From assembly GCF_007833275.1 (NCBI RefSeq), contig NZ_CP042241.1, positions 2,232,001 through 2,296,000 of the forward strand: 64,000 bases of DNA, given 5' to 3'. Of the stretch, positions 26,624 through 35,730 are shown in pieces; the stretch's first letter is position 1; the number at the start of each line of letters is the position of its first letter. The notes beneath the pieces were generated by a model. The model had not been told where the DNA came from and did no database searches. It saw nothing but the letters and a program-made list of their open reading frames with translations. The position numbers were made by a program, and so were the translations under genes. This stretch comes from Salarchaeum sp. JOR-1 (GTDB lineage Archaea > Halobacteriota > Halobacteria > Halobacteriales > Halobacteriaceae).

Positions 26624-28456
26624 ATGCGACTCCCGGAGGACGAGCGCGGGGTGACCGTGCAGATCGGCGCCATCCTGCTGTTCGCCATCCTCGTCATCTT
26701 CCTCTCCACTTACCAGGCGTACGTCGTCCCCCAGGAGAACAAGGCCATAGAGTTCCAGCACAGTCAGGCCGTCCAGTCCGACCTCGTGACGGTCCGGAAC
26801 TCCATTCTCAGCGCCGCGGGCTCCGGTGCGGGCCGGCCAGAATCGGTGAAGCTCGGCACACGGTATCCCGTGCGAGCGTTCTTCGTGAACCCGCCACCAG
26901 CGACGGGGACGCTCAAGACTAACAAGAGCGGCACCGTCACCATCGCGAACGCGACGTATGCGGGTAGCAACCCCGAAACGAAGGATTTCTTCGAAGAAGA
27001 CAACGTTCTTAACTACACGACGAAGTCGCTCGTGTACGAGCCACAGTATAACCTCTACAATACCGCGCCGTCTTCCGTCCTTGAGTACGGCTTGCTCTAC
27101 AACGACTTCGGGTCTGTCGAGACCGTGCCGGCGATAACGGATCAGAAACTCGTTACCAACCAATCCGGCAATCCGACGATTACGCTGGTCACGCTGAACG
27201 GCACGTACTTCCAGAACGGCGTCGGCGCGACCGCGATCGACCCTGAAGTCCTAAGCGGCCCGTACGACAGCGAGCAAACGATCGAGTTGACGGGGAACGA
27301 CCGCGCTCCGATTACGATCACGTTCCCGTCGCGGATGTCGGCAGGCCGCTGGGAGAACAGCACGTCACTCGACCCCCCGAACAATCCGCACGTCAAGGAC
27401 GTGGAGCGGGCTAACGGTCGCGTACAGGTGACGTTGAACGCGACGTACAATTACACGTTCCGGGCGGCTCGCGTCGGCGTCGGCTCGAAGACGGAATCTC
27501 CGGATCCGGCGTACATCACCACGGACGCCGAGACGGCGACAGTGGGAGAAACGGTGACGTTCGAGGTGCGGGATAAGTACCAGAATCTGGTGAAGAAGAA
27601 CGTCTCTGTAACGATGGATCCACCGAGCATCGTCGGAGAGGATGTGAAGTGGACTGGGGGAGATGGCCGGGTCAGTTTCGAGTTCACGGGTACTGCTCAA
27701 AACGCCACCGCGCGCATCACGAACAATCCAGCGCCTGCCGAATACGTCGATTTCGATGTGAAACCGGCGAGAGAGGAACCTAACGGTGGCGTTGGGAATG
27801 ACACGTCTCCCTATACGGTAGCGTGGAACACCTCCTGGATTGTTAATAACAATAACGGAATCCAGTATAGTAGCAGTAACAATACATTAGTTATCGATCC
27901 CGATACGGCACCGGATCCGATTTCGGTGACCGCGAACGTCACACAGAATGACGATTCTCTCGCCGGCGTCTTCGTCGACTACGCGTCGAACTCCACTGGA
28001 ATCGTCACAGGGTTCTCCCCGTCCGAGGCCACGACGGATGAGACTGGGCAGGCGATCGTCGACATGGGATGGAACAGTGGGAGCGGGGCTACAACGATCT
28101 ATGCGACCGCTGGGGGAAGCGATAACCTGACGGTGAAGACCGTCAGTCCTGGAGCGATTAAGTCACCTCCCTCTATCGATTCGGTGTCGGTAACGGCGAC
28201 CGGGGGAAGTGGGAAGATTACAGTCTCAGCGGGTCTGAGTGACCCAGACGGTGATCTGAAAAATGCTACGATCACCGTCGTTAACGTCAATACTGGAAAC
28301 GAAGTATACACCACCGGAATTCCCAGTGTCAGTGGCGGAAGTGACTCGTTCACACGCGAAATCAGGATAGACAAAAAGCAAGAGTACAACGTGACAATCA
28401 CGGTTTATGATCAAGCAGGTGCTAGCGTCAGTGAATCCCGGACTGTCAGCACATGA
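26624..28456 (+). CDS. Large pilin-like surface protein with Ig-like repeats
   Basis: A 610-residue protein. The N-terminus DERGVTVQIGAILLFAILVI resembles a class III (type IV pilin) signal with one hydrophobic helix, followed by a long extracellular part rich in N-X-S/T sequons. Two Ig-like (Big-type) domains are visible: around residues 295-380 (TATVGETVTFEVRDKYQN) and 420-510 (DPISVTANVTQNDDSLAGV), then a third beta domain (PPSIDSVSVTATGGSG). From about 27.8 kb codons become AT-richer than in neighbours, suggesting recent acquisition of the C-terminal domains. The frame ends at TGA 28454, but coding character continues in another frame. Confidence 0.78.
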   Translation: MRLPEDERGVTVQIGAILLFAILVIFLSTYQAYVVPQENKAIEFQHSQAVQSDLVTVRNSILSAAGSGAGRPESVKLGTRYPVRAFFVNPPPATGTLKTNKSGTVTIANATYAGSNPETKDFFEEDNVLNYTTKSLVYEPQYNLYNTAPSSVLEYGLLYNDFGSVETVPAITDQKLVTNQSGNPTITLVTLNGTYFQNGVGATAIDPEVLSGPYDSEQTIELTGNDRAPITITFPSRMSAGRWENSTSLDPPNNPHVKDVERANGRVQVTLNATYNYTFRAARVGVGSKTESPDPAYITTDAETATVGETVTFEVRDKYQNLVKKNVSVTMDPPSIVGEDVKWTGGDGRVSFEFTGTAQNATARITNNPAPAEYVDFDVKPAREEPNGGVGNDTSPYTVAWNTSWIVNNNNGIQYSSSNNTLVIDPDTAPDPISVTANVTQNDDSLAGVFVDYASNSTGIVTGFSPSEATTDETGQAIVDMGWNSGSGATTIYATAGGSDNLTVKTVSPGAIKSPPSIDSVSVTATGGSGKITVSAGLSDPDGDLKNATITVVNVNTGNEVYTTGIPSVSGGSDSFTREIRIDKKQEYNVTITVYDQAGASVSESRTVST

Positions 28457-28848
28457 GGAGGAGGAGCGCCGCAAGCACATCGAAGCGCTGAACGACCCAT
28501 CGACGGATAGTGACCTCGGTAATAACATCTCGTTCGACAGCGTGAACGGGTTCGCAAATGGAGAGTACCAGATCGGAACATCGCCGAAGAACCTCGCAGA
28601 ATCTGCAACGATCGGGAACAACGACGAAACGGACGTTAACTTCAGATCATTCCAGACCGGGAACGGTAACGAGGTCAACATAGATGATGTGTCGGCGCTA
28701 GAAAGCGGAGAGCGTGCAGAGATAAAGGCCACATTCTACACGAGCAATGGGGGAGCCACTCGTGCTATACTTCAACACCACCTAAGTTTCGACGTTCGTC
28801 GAACGTCCTATCGACAAACCCATATAGCTAGTGTCTGTAGACGCGAGT
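28457..28848 (+). pseudogene. Frameshifted continuation of the pilin-like gene
   Basis: No normal gene starts here, yet the frame that overlaps the end of the preceding gene from 28407 onward encodes halophile-like sequence with G/C-ending codons: EEEERRKHIEALNDPSTDSD, then GNNISFDSVNGFANGEYQIG and SALESGERAEIKATFYTSN. It has no credible start of its own. The simplest reading is that the surface protein once continued about 110 residues further and a one-base change near 28.44 kb now ends it early. A separate small gene with a GTG start inside the upstream gene is the alternative. Confidence 0.45.
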
Positions 28849-30186
28849 ATGACAGCAGTCGGTATCGACGCGGTCGAAATCTGGACGGGGAAACTGAAGC
28901 TCGACCTGCCGGAGACGTTCGCGCCGCAGAAGGGCGACGACCCGGAGAAGTACACGAAGGGACTCGGGCTGCGGGCGTCGAGTTTCCCGGACGCGTACGA
29001 GGACATCGTGACGATGGCGTCGAACGCGGCGTACAAGCTGATGGAGCGGAAGGGCCTCGAACCCGACGACATCGGGCGTATCGACGTGGCGACGGAGTCC
29101 GCGTTCGACAACTCGAAGCCGGTTTCGACGTACGTCGCTGGCTGCCTCGAAGAGGTGTACGACGAGGACTTCCATCACGCGAACAAGGGCGAGCGGAAGT
29201 TCGCGTGTATTTCGGGGACGCAGTCGGTCGACGACGCGTACAACTGGATCAAGGCGGGCCGGAATCGGGGTCGTGGCGCGCTGGTCGTCGCGACGGACAC
29301 GGCGCTGTACGCGCGCGGCGACGCGGGTGAGGCGACGCAGGGCGCGGGCGCGGTGGCGATGTACATCACGGAAGACCCGAGCCTCGTCGAACTCAGTCAC
29401 GCGCAAGGCTACGGGTCGGCGGACGAGACGGACTTCCTCAAGCCGAACCAGCAGTTCCCGAGCGTGGACGGAAAGCGCTCGGTGCAGGTGTATCTCGCGC
29501 GGATGCGCGAAGCCCTCGAAGACTACGAGTCCGTCGCGGGCGACGTGGAGCTGGAGAACTTCGAGTACGCGCCGTTCCACACGCCGTTCCCGGGGATGGT
29601 GCGGAAAGCCGCGCTGCTCGCGTACCGCCACGTCGTCCGGGACACGGAGCACGAGGACTCGCTCGCGGACGAGATCGGCCGCCAGCCGCGTCCCGGCGAG
29701 TTCGAGGACGAGGAATCCTACCAGGAGGCGATTCGGGAGTACATGGACGCGCTCGGGGACACCGAGCAGTACCAGGACTGGTATGGCGAGGTCATCGACC
29801 CGACGCTCTCCATCAGCCGCGAAGTCGGGAACTGGTACACCGGATCCGTGCACATCGCGCGGATGAGCGCGCTCCTCGAAGCCGCCGAGGACGGCACGGA
29901 GATGGCGGGCGAAACCCTCCTCGTGGGCTCGTACGGTTCGGGCGCGCAGGCCGAGATTCACGCCGAGACCGTGGCCGACGACTGGAAGGACGAGATCGAG
30001 GCGTGCGACATCTACGACCAGATAGACGACCGCTACGACATCTCCTTCGGCGAGTACGAGCAGGTGCACGACCGCCACAACCACGAGAAGCGCGTGGAAC
30101 TGGAGCCGTTCACGCAGCCCGAGGGCGAGTTCGTGTTCGACGGCTGGGGGCCGATGAACGAGCGGAAGTACACGTTCGTCGAGTAG
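28849..30186 (+). CDS. Hydroxymethylglutaryl-CoA synthase
   Basis: A 445-residue thiolase-fold protein from ATG 28849 (MTAVGIDAVEIW). The catalytic cysteine is Cys120 in RKFACISGTQS; YAPFHTPFPGMVRKA carries the conserved active-site His, and VGSYGSGAQAEI the C-terminal glycine-rich loop. It condenses acetyl-CoA with acetoacetyl-CoA to HMG-CoA, the entry to the mevalonate pathway for archaeal isoprenoid lipids. Stop at 30186; convergent with the HTH regulator. Complete. Confidence 0.96.
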   Translation: MTAVGIDAVEIWTGKLKLDLPETFAPQKGDDPEKYTKGLGLRASSFPDAYEDIVTMASNAAYKLMERKGLEPDDIGRIDVATESAFDNSKPVSTYVAGCLEEVYDEDFHHANKGERKFACISGTQSVDDAYNWIKAGRNRGRGALVVATDTALYARGDAGEATQGAGAVAMYITEDPSLVELSHAQGYGSADETDFLKPNQQFPSVDGKRSVQVYLARMREALEDYESVAGDVELENFEYAPFHTPFPGMVRKAALLAYRHVVRDTEHEDSLADEIGRQPRPGEFEDEESYQEAIREYMDALGDTEQYQDWYGEVIDPTLSISREVGNWYTGSVHIARMSALLEAAEDGTEMAGETLLVGSYGSGAQAEIHAETVADDWKDEIEACDIYDQIDDRYDISFGEYEQVHDRHNHEKRVELEPFTQPEGEFVFDGWGPMNERKYTFVE

Positions 30187-30365
30187 CTCAGCGTTCTGTT
30201 TTCCACCGTACGCCCGAGCGCGCGAGCGCTACACTCACGCAATCGGTCGGCGAGAGTTCATCGGGAAAGCCGACGCCAGCGAGCAGTGTGACGTGACGAG
30301 TGCGTCGCGGGCGCGAGCGAAATCCGCCGACAGCGCCCGTGACCGAACGGTGTCGGCGTGCAAGC

Positions 30366-31073
30366 CTACGGGAACTCGCGGAGTTCGTCCAGCATGTCTT
30401 CCGTGTCCTGGTTCGTGATGGCGAGCGAGAATCCGTCGCGCTGTGCGAGCGCGGATGCGTGCTCCCAGAGGTCGTCTTCGTCGATACCGTGGAGGAGCAC
30501 GGCGTTCGGCGTGGGGTTGACGACGCGGAGCGCGACCAAGGGAGATTCGCCCCGAGAGACCTGTGTGAACACGAGCACGCGGTTCGTGCTCTGGCCGTAA
30601 AGCCGGTAGAAGTCCTCGGCAGAGAGCCGCGTGATGGCCTCGATGCTGTTGATGACGGTGTGGCCGCTCACGCGGTCGCGGTCGCCGGCAGCGACTTCCG
30701 TCGCACCGACGGCGTCGTAGAGGTCGGCGAGCGGGACGGTGGTCGCGTACTCGCGGAGGTCGAGCACCACGTCGCTCTCGAACCCCGCGGAGAGCACGCG
30801 GCCGTACTGGCGGATGCGGTCGCCGCCCCGGGCTTCGTCGATGTCGAGGAGGCCCGCGACAAGACGGCTGACGAGGCCGATGCCGGGCGAGTCGCGGCGG
30901 CCGCTCTCGTAGTCCGAGATGACGGACGAAGAGATGTCGAGTTCGTCGGCGAGCGCGGTCTGGGAGACGCCGAAGTCCGTCCGCCACTTCCGGAGGGTTG
31001 CGCCGGGGTCGTCGCTCAGCGTGACTTCGCCGGCGATGCGTTCTGCGAGGTGCGCGCGAGCGTCCCTGTCCAT
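30366..31073 (-). CDS. HTH (Xre-type) transcriptional regulator with C-terminal domain
   Basis: A 235-residue protein from ATG 31073. Residues 35-85 (LRKWRTDFGVSQTALADELDISSSVISDYE) are a lambda-repressor type HTH. The C-terminal 130 residues (STNRVLVFTQVSRGESPLVAL, then NAVLLHGIDEDD) form an alpha/beta domain seen in archaeal one-component regulators of the COG1709 type. Ligand and targets are unknown. It is convergent to HMG-CoA synthase and divergent from the GNAT gene, 99 bp away. Confidence 0.82.
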   Translation of the reverse strand: MDRDARAHLAERIAGEVTLSDDPGATLRKWRTDFGVSQTALADELDISSSVISDYESGRRDSPGIGLVSRLVAGLLDIDEARGGDRIRQYGRVLSAGFESDVVLDLREYATTVPLADLYDAVGATEVAAGDRDRVSGHTVINSIEAITRLSAEDFYRLYGQSTNRVLVFTQVSRGESPLVALRVVNPTPNAVLLHGIDEDDLWEHASALAQRDGFSLAITNQDTEDMLDELREFP

Positions 31074-31172
31074 ACCGTCCTGTTCGTCCGACAGCGAAAA
31101 AGCGTATCGACGGGCGACGAATCCGGGGTTCGAGAGCGCCAGCGCTAACTCCACCGACGGGAGACGAGTCGT

Positions 31173-31658
31173 ATGGTCACGGTACGCGAGTACGACGACG
31201 ACACGGAGGAACTCTGGCGGTTGAAGCGCGCGTTCGAGACCGGACTCGGCGAGGGAACCGGTGGCGACGCGAAGGAGGCGGCGTACGAGGCGAAACTCAC
31301 CGACGGGTACCGCGCGGAGTACCTGTCCTGGGTCGCGGACTGCGTCGCGGAGAACCCGCGCTGTGTGCAGGTCGCGGTCGAGGACGGTGGGCTCGTCGGG
31401 TACGTGTTCGTGCTCCCCGAGTCGCTCGCCTACATCTGGGATTCGGCCGTGCTGAACGAGGTATTCGTCGCTGAACCCTATCGAGGAACGGGCGTTGCGG
31501 ACGACCTGATGGAGGCCGCGCTGGACGCCGCGCGCGACATGGATCTTCCGCTCGACCGGATAGTGCTGGACGTGGATTCGGCGAACGAGCGCGCGCGGGA
31601 GTTCTACGACCGGTACGGGTTCAGTTCCTGGGGAGAGCTGGTTGCGCGCGACCTCTGA
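31173..31658 (+). CDS. GNAT-family N-acetyltransferase
   Basis: A 161-residue protein. The acetyl-CoA binding segment is VFVAEPYRGTGVADDLMEAAL near residues 98-118 (motif A, R-G-T-G-V-A), and LDVDSANERAREFYDRYGF is motif B. The substrate is not predictable; the family acetylates amines on small molecules or protein N-termini. The last 38 bp overlap the convergent membrane-protein gene. Complete and typical in length. Confidence 0.9.
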   Translation: MVTVREYDDDTEELWRLKRAFETGLGEGTGGDAKEAAYEAKLTDGYRAEYLSWVADCVAENPRCVQVAVEDGGLVGYVFVLPESLAYIWDSAVLNEVFVAEPYRGTGVADDLMEAALDAARDMDLPLDRIVLDVDSANERAREFYDRYGFSSWGELVARDL

Positions 31659-32172
31659 GCCAGCTGGCGAGTGCGCCGCCGGCCGTCGCGAACACGAGCG
31701 GATAGAGCGCGCCCGCGGCAACGGCGAGCGCGGGGTCGGGGCGGACGGTGAGGTCGCCGCGCGTGACGGTGAACGCGAAGGCGCCGAGGACGACCAGCGG
31801 GAGGAAGCCGAGCGCGACCGTGACGCCGGCGCGCGCACCCGCAGTCGGCGTTCGTGCCGTCCCGGAGCGTGCGACACCGGCGCCCGCGAGCGCGAGCAGG
31901 ACGCCCGGAACGAGGTGGACGAGGGGGTTGGCGTCGGCGAGGAGGTTCTGCGTGGTGTTCCAGTAGGCGAGCGGGACGTACATCGCGCTGTAGGCGAGCC
32001 AGCCGACCGCCGTCCACGTCGGTACCGCGTCCTGGCCGAACACGCCGAGGACGAAGTTCAGCACCGCGAGTTCGTCCTCAATATCGCCGCTCGCCGTCGC
32101 GTACGCGAACGCGTACCCGATGGTGTACGTCAGCGCGCCGGCGACGACGCCGCGGATGGAGAGTCGAGTCAC
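31621..32172 (-). CDS. Polytopic membrane protein of unknown function
   Basis: A 183-residue protein with about five hydrophobic helices: VVAGALTYTIGYAFAYA near 10-26, WTAVGWLAYSAMYVPLAYW near 55-75, then three more up to GALYPLVFATAGGALASWL. The start is taken as GTG 32172 (VTRLSIRG) because the longer reading to 32310 runs through AT-rich non-coding-looking DNA. No family motif recognised. The last 38 bp overlap the GNAT gene. Confidence 0.65.
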   Translation of the reverse strand: MTRLSIRGVVAGALTYTIGYAFAYATASGDIEDELAVLNFVLGVFGQDAVPTWTAVGWLAYSAMYVPLAYWNTTQNLLADANPLVHLVPGVLLALAGAGVARSGTARTPTAGARAGVTVALGFLPLVVLGAFAFTVTRGDLTVRPDPALAVAAGALYPLVFATAGGALASWLRGRAQPALPRN

Positions 32173-32203
32173 ACTCGAGACTGGGCGGGAGCGACCGTAG
32201 CCG

Positions 32204-32500
32204 TTACGACCGATACACTCTTTTTCGCGATAGGAAATTGGGGTCGGTGGTGTGTTCGCAACCACTAAAGCATCCTGTCGATGCGCGTGTAATGAATCTT
32301 GTACTTGCACAATTCTTTTTTAACTCATCAATTGCACCAGTCAATTCTGACGCATCGAATTGAACAGAATCGTTTGAACTATCTGAAGAGTGTCTTTCTT
32401 GGTCTACTGATTTTCGGATAAGGTCAGAGACTGAATCATATTCGTGAGAGGTTCCCACATAGTCGTTCCAGCGGTCTTTTGGCGCATCGTCTACTACTAG
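32204..32500 (-). pseudogene. 5'-truncated remnant of a plasmid/virus-type protein
   Basis: On the reverse strand a frame reads DDAPKDRWNDYVGTSHEYDS then VSDLIRKSVDQERHSSD and ELTGAIDELKKN. This resembles the N-terminal KxRWxxYVEESxEYxSLSDLIRxxVE pattern that I associate with small haloarchaeal plasmid and virus proteins. Upstream of DDAP the frame soon meets a stop with no start codon, so the beginning is missing; an ATG inside (32458) gives an 84-residue frame. The DNA is much AT-richer than its neighbours. It is best read as a decayed insertion between two core genes. Confidence 0.45.
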
Positions 32501-32565
32501 CTGAGTATATGCTATTTACAGAGAGACAGACGAGCGAACAATCAGTAAGTCGTGGTGATTGTTGA

Positions 32566-34011
32566 ATGGATTGGACGGAGAAGTACCGCCCGTCGTCGCT
32601 CTCGGAGGTTCGGGGCAACGACAAGGCCCGGGACGCCCTGAAGGAGTGGGCGGAGACGTGGGACGACCACCGGGAGGCGGTCATCGTCCACGGGTCGCCG
32701 GGCGTAGGGAAGACGTCGGCGGCGCACGCGCTCGCCAGCGACATGGGCTGGGACACCATCGAGTTGAACGCGAGCGACAGCCGGACGAAGGACGTCATCG
32801 AGCGCGTCGCGGGCGAGGCGGCGAAATCGGGGACGCTCACCGGCGGGTCGGGCGGGCGGAAACTCATCGTGATGGACGAGGCGGACAACATCCACGGGAA
32901 CGCCGACCGCGGCGGGGCGCGCGCGGTGACACGCCTGGTGAAGGAGGCGAGTCAGCCGATGGTGCTCATCGCGAACGAGTACTACGACATGTCGAACGGC
33001 CTCCGGAACGCGTGCCGGGAGATCGAGTTCCGGGACGTCTCCCGGCGCAGCATCGTTCCCGTTCTGCGCGACATCTGTCGGCGGGAGGGCGTGGAGTACG
33101 AGGACGCCGCGCTGGACGCGCTCGCGCGGAAGAACGCGGGCGACCTGCGATCCGCGGTGAACGACCTGCAGGCGCTCGCGGAGACCGACGACGTGCTCGA
33201 AGCGGAGGACGTGGTGACGGGCGACCGGGACACGACGGAGGGCATCTTCGACTTCCTCGACGACGTCATCAAGAACAAGGGCGCGCAGGAGTCCCTGCAG
33301 GCGGCGTACGACGTGGACGAGACGCCGGACGACCTCCTGAACTGGGTGGAGGACAACGTCCCGAAGGATTATTCTGGATCTGAGTTGGCGGACGCCTACG
33401 GCTTCCTGTCGAACGCCGACAAGTGGCTGGGGCGGGTGCGCGCGACCCAGAACTACTCGTACTGGCGGTACGCGACCGACAACGTCGCGGCGGGCGTCGC
33501 TGCCGCGCGGCAGGGCGACCACGGCGGCTGGACGCGGTACGGTCCGCCGTCGTACTGGTCGAAGCTCGGGAGTTCGCGCGGCACGCGGGAGAAGCGGGAT
33601 TACGTCGCGCGACACATCGCTGAGTCCGCGGGCGTGAGCATGGGGAGCGCGCGCCGCGAACTGATACCGTTCCTCGCGGCGATGACGCACCACTGCAAGA
33701 ACCGCGAGCTCACGGTGGCGATGGCCGCCGCCTACGAGATGAGCGAGGAACACGTCGCGTTCGTCACGGGCAGCGGGAAGACCACGAACAAGGTCGAGTC
33801 CATCGTCGCTGACGCAGCGGAACTCCGCGAGGAGCGCGCGGTCGAGCACTCGGGCGGCGCGTTCGAGGGGCAAGCCGACCTCGCGGACGCGGACGCCGCG
33901 GACGGCGAACCGGACGCGGAAGACGACGTGTTCGTCGAAGAGGAGGAGTCGGCGAACGCCGACGATGAGGGCGCGGACGACGCGCAGTCCGGGCTGGAGG
34001 ACTTCTTCTAG
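32566..34011 (+). CDS. rfcL: Replication factor C large subunit
   Basis: A 481-residue AAA+ clamp loader subunit: MDWTEKYRPSSLSEVRG at the start, Walker A GSPGVGKT at residues 43-50, Walker B KLIVMDEADN near 104, and the archaeal RFC-L helical domains after. A 60-residue acidic linker leads to a C-terminal PCNA-binding PIP box, QSGLEDFF, at residues 474-481. With RFC small subunit it loads PCNA at primer ends. Complete. It is convergent to the NhaC antiporter, with a 4-bp overlap of the two stops. Confidence 0.97.
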   Translation: MDWTEKYRPSSLSEVRGNDKARDALKEWAETWDDHREAVIVHGSPGVGKTSAAHALASDMGWDTIELNASDSRTKDVIERVAGEAAKSGTLTGGSGGRKLIVMDEADNIHGNADRGGARAVTRLVKEASQPMVLIANEYYDMSNGLRNACREIEFRDVSRRSIVPVLRDICRREGVEYEDAALDALARKNAGDLRSAVNDLQALAETDDVLEAEDVVTGDRDTTEGIFDFLDDVIKNKGAQESLQAAYDVDETPDDLLNWVEDNVPKDYSGSELADAYGFLSNADKWLGRVRATQNYSYWRYATDNVAAGVAAARQGDHGGWTRYGPPSYWSKLGSSRGTREKRDYVARHIAESAGVSMGSARRELIPFLAAMTHHCKNRELTVAMAAAYEMSEEHVAFVTGSGKTTNKVESIVADAAELREERAVEHSGGAFEGQADLADADAADGEPDAEDDVFVEEEESANADDEGADDAQSGLEDFF

Positions 34012-35678
34012 TACGGTATCACGCGGAAGCCTTCGGGGAGGAGGACGCCGAGAATCAAGAAGAGCACGGCGGCGACCGTCGCCGACGCGATGGCGTACGG
34101 AATCTGGGTGCGGACGTGGACGAGGTGGTCGCTGCCGCTCGTGGAGGACGCGAGGACGGTGGTGTCGCTGATGGGGCTGGAGTGGTCGCCGAAGATGCCG
34201 CCGGAGAACACCGCGCCGAGGACGAGGGGGAGGTTCGCGCCGGTCGCGAACGCGACGGGAATCGCGATGGGGAACATGATGCCGTACGTCGACCACGAGG
34301 AGCCGTCGCTGAAGCTGATGAAGCTCGTGGCGAGGAAGACGAGGACGGGGATGAACGCGGGCGGGATGCCGGCGAACCAGTCGGTGACGAAGCTGCTGAT
34401 GCCGAGGACGGTGACGCTGTTCTGGATGCTTGACGCGAGCATGAGGATGACGGCGGCGAGGAAGATGCCCTTGAAGCCGGTGAGCAGGGCGTCGGTGCCG
34501 TCGTCGTTCGAGGGGATGTCGCCGCGGACGCGGTAGAGGACGAACGCGACGACCATCGCGGTCGTGGCGGCGAGGCCGAGTTGGACGCCGCCGATGTGGA
34601 GCGCGAACGTGCCGGCCGCGGTCTCGATGAGCGCGCGGCCCGTCCAGAACATCGCGCCGAGCGCGACGAGAACCATCACGGCGAGCGGAATCGCGAAGTT
34701 CGTCCAGCGCGGGGTCGCGCCCTCGTACATGGCGTACTCCTCCATCTCCTCGGAGATCATGGGATCCGCGTCGGGGCCGACGACGCCGTCGCCGGCGCGG
34801 GCGCGTTCCTCCTCGGTCTTCATGCCGAAGGCGTTCGGGAGCACCTGCCAGGCGACGAGCGCGGCGACGAGGAGCGCGGTCCACGAGTAGAACCCGAACG
34901 CGATGCTGTTGAAGAAGAGCGGCCAGAGGGCGTCCGTGACGACTTGAACGCCGTCGCCGCTCCGGGTGACGTACGAGGAGAGCGCGTCCGGAAGTTGGCC
35001 CTGCTGGGCGGCTTGTTTGACGCCAGCGGCGATGAAGGAGATGAGGGCGGCGCCCCACGTGGAGTAGAACGCGAGGCGGGCGGCGGGACTGCCGGCCGAG
35101 TCGACGTAGTACGCGAGTTTCGCCCGCGACACCTGATACTTGTCGGTGAGCGGGCGCATCATCGACCCGACGACGAGGCAGTTGAAGTAGTCGTCAATGT
35201 GGATGAGGATGCCGGCGAGGAAGGTCGCCTTCTCGGCGTCCGCGGCGGAGTCGACGCGGGACGCGAGCGCGTCGAGGACGCCCTGGATGGCCCCGGCGCG
35301 AATCATCAACCCCATCATGCCGCCGATAGCGAAGATGGCGACGAGGACGTTCTCGACGTACCAGGCGCTGCTGAACAGCGGCGAGGTGGCGACGAGCGTC
35401 GGCAGAACCTTCAACCCGAAGAGCGCGCCGAGGGCGTTCCCGGCGTTCACGGGCCCGAGTTCCACGCCGAGAACGCGAACGACGGGGACGAGCTGGGTCG
35501 CGACGACGGTTCCGGGCACGCCGACGACTGTCGGTTGGAGCGCGCCGTAGACGACCGCTGCGCTCGCGACGCCGACGAACAGTCCGACGAGCGCGTCCTT
35601 CGTGTACCACGCGAGGGAGATCGCGAAGAGCGCCGGGACGAGCGACCACGGACCGGCTGTAATCGATTCGAGCGCCAT
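34008..35678 (-). CDS. Na+/H+ antiporter, NhaC family
   Basis: A 556-residue membrane protein from ATG 35678 (MALESITAGPWSLVPALF). About twelve helices; NhaC-type signatures include YFNCLVVGSMMRPLTDKYQVSRAK (split in two helices' ends), FISFSDGSSWSTYGIMFPIA and GGIFGDHSSPISDTTVLAS. The GDHSSPISD motif is diagnostic for the NhaC/arginine-ornithine fold. It exchanges internal Na+ for H+ in haloadaptation. It is the second antiporter of a different family in this window (compare 22891). Confidence 0.93.
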   Translation of the reverse strand: MALESITAGPWSLVPALFAISLAWYTKDALVGLFVGVASAAVVYGALQPTVVGVPGTVVATQLVPVVRVLGVELGPVNAGNALGALFGLKVLPTLVATSPLFSSAWYVENVLVAIFAIGGMMGLMIRAGAIQGVLDALASRVDSAADAEKATFLAGILIHIDDYFNCLVVGSMMRPLTDKYQVSRAKLAYYVDSAGSPAARLAFYSTWGAALISFIAAGVKQAAQQGQLPDALSSYVTRSGDGVQVVTDALWPLFFNSIAFGFYSWTALLVAALVAWQVLPNAFGMKTEEERARAGDGVVGPDADPMISEEMEEYAMYEGATPRWTNFAIPLAVMVLVALGAMFWTGRALIETAAGTFALHIGGVQLGLAATTAMVVAFVLYRVRGDIPSNDDGTDALLTGFKGIFLAAVILMLASSIQNSVTVLGISSFVTDWFAGIPPAFIPVLVFLATSFISFSDGSSWSTYGIMFPIAIPVAFATGANLPLVLGAVFSGGIFGDHSSPISDTTVLASSTSGSDHLVHVRTQIPYAIASATVAAVLFLILGVLLPEGFRVIPY

Positions 35679-35730
35679 ACGGGCGGCGTCACACCGGGAG
35701 CGTGAAAACGTTGTGCACGAAGCCGGTAGT

